NCBI RefSeq assembly: GCF_004193775.1
Contig: NC_041021.1
Location: forward strand, 38,203,718-38,267,717
Length of the DNA: 64,000 nucleotides
From: Glycine soja
Lineage: Eukaryota; Streptophyta; Magnoliopsida; Fabales; Fabaceae
Reading direction: 5' to 3'
Shown here: positions 62,142 to 64,000 of the stretch, in pieces
How positions within the stretch are numbered: position 1 is the stretch's first letter
Layout: the number at the start of each line of letters is the position of its first letter
The notes under the pieces: generated by a model
The model's input: the letters and a program-made list of their open reading frames with translations, nothing else
Databases searched by the model: none
Told to the model about the DNA's origin: nothing
Made by a program: the position numbers and the translations under genes

Positions 62142-62705
62142 TGTTAAGAATAGTCCCACATCGGGTAATTCATGAACATGATAAGTGCTTATATAGCTGG
62201 GTAGATCACCCCCTTATGAACCGGTTTTTAAGGGAACCTTTCGGATGCCTTGGCTGCACTATAAAATTTAATATGGTATCAGAACCATATTCTGCTTCTG
62301 TCCGGTAGGTGCCGCCAGCCCTCGCTTTGTGGTGACGAGCCCTGGCTCGAGGGGGCGTGTTAAGAATAGTCCCACATCGGGTAATTCATGAACATGATAA
62401 GTGCTTATATAGCTGGGTAGACCACCCCCTTATGAACCGATTTTTAAGGGAACCTTTCGGATGCCTTGGCTGCACTATAAAATTTAATATGGTATCAGAA
62501 CCATATTCTGCTTCTGTCCGGTGGGTGCCGCCAGCCCTCGCTTTGTGGTGACGAGCCCTGGCTCGAGGGGGCGTGTTAAGAATAGTCCCACATTGGGTAA
62601 TTCATGAACATGATAAGTGCTTATATAGCTGGGTAGACCACCCCCTTATGAACCGGTTTTTAAGGGGACTTTTCGGATGCCTTGGCTGCACTATAAAATT
62701 TAATA
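62142..62705 (+). mobile_element. Tandem TRIM retrotransposon (3 LTRs, 2 internal regions)
   Basis: LTRs of exactly 132 bp lie at 62142-62273, 62358-62489 and 62574-62705, separated by 84-bp internal regions (62274-62357, 62490-62573). Each internal region starts with TGGTATCAGAACCA, one mismatch from the initiator-Met tRNA primer-binding site, and ends with a purine-rich CTCGAGGGGGCG. LTRs start TGTTAAG and end TTTAATA, and differ by 2-4 bases. The outside ends carry TAGGT (62137-62141 and 62706-62710), a perfect 5-bp duplication. No coding capacity. Confidence 0.9.
62153..62196 (+). promoter_or_regulatory. snRNA-type USE plus TATA in the TRIM LTR
   Basis: GTCCCACATCG at 62153-62163 matches the plant upstream sequence element RTCCCACATCG at all 11 positions, and TATATAG begins at 62190, 26 bp further on. 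The same arrangement recurs in the second LTR (perfect USE) and third LTR (one mismatch). That this is the LTR promoter is inferred. Confidence 0.55.
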
Positions 62706-63034
62706 TAGGTCAGCAGCTTATTGCTCTTCTGTGTCTAGACTTTAGTTGCTAAAGTTGAATTAGGTATTGAGATGTGTACTTAATCCAATTTCAGCTCACA
62801 TGATTCTGTGTTATCAAATCATTTTACTGCTTGTTTTCTCTCGGCGGTTTAATCATTCCTATCTATTATGTATCATATTCACAACTCCTCTACCAAAGAA
62901 AATTAGCATTATTCAATCTCTGTTCAAGTTACTAAAATTTTAGGTGTTGTCCTTTACGGTCACAATAAAGAAAATAAAAGAAAACAAACTTTTGTAAAGT
63001 TTGTGACAACTATATACTAAAGTATAACAATCAT

Positions 63035-63386
63035 TATTAGGAAAAACTCAAGTCCCACATTGACTAAAGATTAGACCAAGATAAAGTATATAAGTGAGGG
63101 ACAACCCTCACCCTATGAACTAGTTTTTGGGTTGAGTTAAGCTAAACTCACATTCTAAGATGGTATTAGAGCTTATCCTAGATCCATTCAAAGAGTCATC
63201 CACCATGTTATTCACGCACCAAGCCCAAAGTGTTGGGTGTGAGAGGGTGTATTGGAAAAATCCAAGTCCCACATTGGCTAGAGATAAGGCCAAACTGCCA
63301 AGCTAGAGTATATAAGTGAAGGGCAATCCTCACCCTATGAGCTAGCTTTTGGGGTTAAGTTAGGCCGCCCAAACCCACATTTTCAG
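63035..63386 (+). mobile_element. Second TRIM element
   Basis: LTR-like repeats at 63035-63160 and 63250-63386 share TATT(A)GGAAAAA and TCCCACATTG; the 89-bp spacer starts with TGGTATTAGAGC, a primer-binding site one base from the Met-tRNA consensus, and ends purine-rich (GTGTGAGAGGGTG). AATCAT at 63029-63034 and 63387-63392 is the likely target duplication. The LTRs have diverged more than those of the element at 62142. Confidence 0.75.
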
Positions 63387-63699
63387 AATCATAAACATAA
63401 GATTGCTACATCATATTTCATATACAACAATGGGATATGCACAGATAACCTTAACATGTGGTGGCTGAGTTGTGTAATTTTTCTTGGAAGCATTGTTTTC
63501 TTACATTTCAACATTATCCAAACCATATTGGTTTAAATGCATAAACAAGCAACAAGTTCTACACGTTACACAAGAAAAGTAATCAAGAGAGGTTAAATGA
63601 ACACGTGGAGTTGCTATGTTGGGGTTCAAGATGTCTGAATGATAAAGGGATTTGTCAGGCAATTTGGGGGCTTGCTTTCAAGAAACCAAAAAAGAAAGT

Positions 63700-64000
63700 T
63701 TTGATAAAGGGATTTGTCAGGCTATTTGGGGGGATTCATCATCATCCTGGGAGTATGTTCCCTCTATTCAGGCCTCGGGGGGACTGCTTTGCCTTTGGAA
63801 CAATTCTATTTTTGAGGTGGATACTAGAATAAAAGGTAGTAATTATCTATTGCTGGAAGGGAGGTGTGTGGATATTAATCAAATGATGGTTGTGGTAAAC
63901 ATTTATGCCCCTTGTGATCTTGCTGGGAAGAGGCTCATGTGGGATGATCTGAAACAGATGAGGGCATCCAAACCTCCTGGTATTTGGTGCTTCATGGGGG
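63700..64000 (+). mobile_element. LINE ORF2 endonuclease fragment, runs off the window
   Basis: An open frame from about 63727 to 64000 reads VPSIQASGGLLCLWNNSIFE, then VVVNIYAPCDLAGKRLMWDD and PPGIWCFMG, the endonuclease domain of plant L1-type LINEs. It has no stop in the visible part. A 62-bp-offset direct repeat (GATAAAGGGATTTGTCAGGC at 63641 and 63703) lies just upstream. It sits in the cofactor D intron, antisense to that gene. Confidence 0.75.

Noticed and set aside
62142..62250. A U6 or other snRNA gene downstream of the USE and TATA
   Set aside because: The sequence after the TATA box does not resemble any snRNA I know, and the unit is repeated as an LTR with a primer-binding site.
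63605..63832. 75-residue open frame on the plus strand
   Set aside because: It is out of frame with the LINE endonuclease reading, which has clear family similarity.
1..64000. CRISPR arrays, rRNA, bacterial-type operons
   Set aside because: None seen; the window is plant nuclear DNA.

Overview
The window is plant nuclear DNA: AT-rich, with intron-split genes (GT-AG borders throughout), chloroplast-targeted proteins, a plant PPR gene, and many short non-autonomous transposons. Protein similarity to well-known Arabidopsis families, and the style of the repeats, suggest a dicot, most likely a legume such as soybean. The species call is an inference; no marker in the window settles it.

Layout, left to right: (1) a P-class PPR gene (+, 1169-5593, 7 exons); (2) diphosphomevalonate decarboxylase of the mevalonate pathway (+, 9250-14135, 10 exons); (3) a trichome-birefringence-like/PMR5 polysaccharide O-acetyltransferase (+, 15699-17703, 5 exons); (4) an intronless secreted germin-like protein (-, 18961-19590); (5) plastid lipoyl synthase (-, 21810-24916, 7 exons); (6) a large conserved plant nuclear protein of unknown function (-, 26182-35328, 15 coding exons plus a 5' UTR exon near 36.2 kb); (7) a roughly 4.3-kb CACTA-type element carrying decayed captured gene fragments (37729-42023) inside an AT-rich gene desert; (8) the plastid ACT-domain protein ACR11 (+, 47062-54489, 10 exons); (9) an intronless TMEM45/DUF716 membrane protein (-, 55632-56564); (10) the last two exons of tubulin-folding cofactor D (-, 60619-61950), whose 5' part lies beyond 64000. 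Exon borders were placed by reading splice sites and checking phase; every reconstructed CDS closes in frame. The genes are unrelated housekeeping or cell-wall genes, each with its own promoter; no operon or gene cluster is implied.

The most interesting material is in introns and intergenic DNA. Non-autonomous LTR elements (TRIMs) at 62142-62705 and 63035-63386, and a related solo-LTR-like piece at 51.2 kb, carry a sequence matching the plant snRNA-gene upstream sequence element (RTCCCACATCG) followed 24-32 bp later by a TATA box, so they look like LTRs driven by an snRNA-type promoter. The 62.1-kb element is a 3-LTR/2-internal tandem array of 132- and 84-bp units bounded by a perfect 5-bp target duplication. 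The CACTA element holds frameshifted, stop-interrupted exons of a gene related to the plant At2g24420/At4g31340 family. A perfect 131-bp palindrome (65-bp arms, 1-nt loop) with 5-bp target duplications sits in an intron of the unknown nuclear gene. A SINE has inserted into the end of a Stowaway MITE, and a second SINE with a 13-bp target duplication lies in ACR11 intron 1. LINE fragments occur in ACR11 intron 4 and at the right edge of the window.
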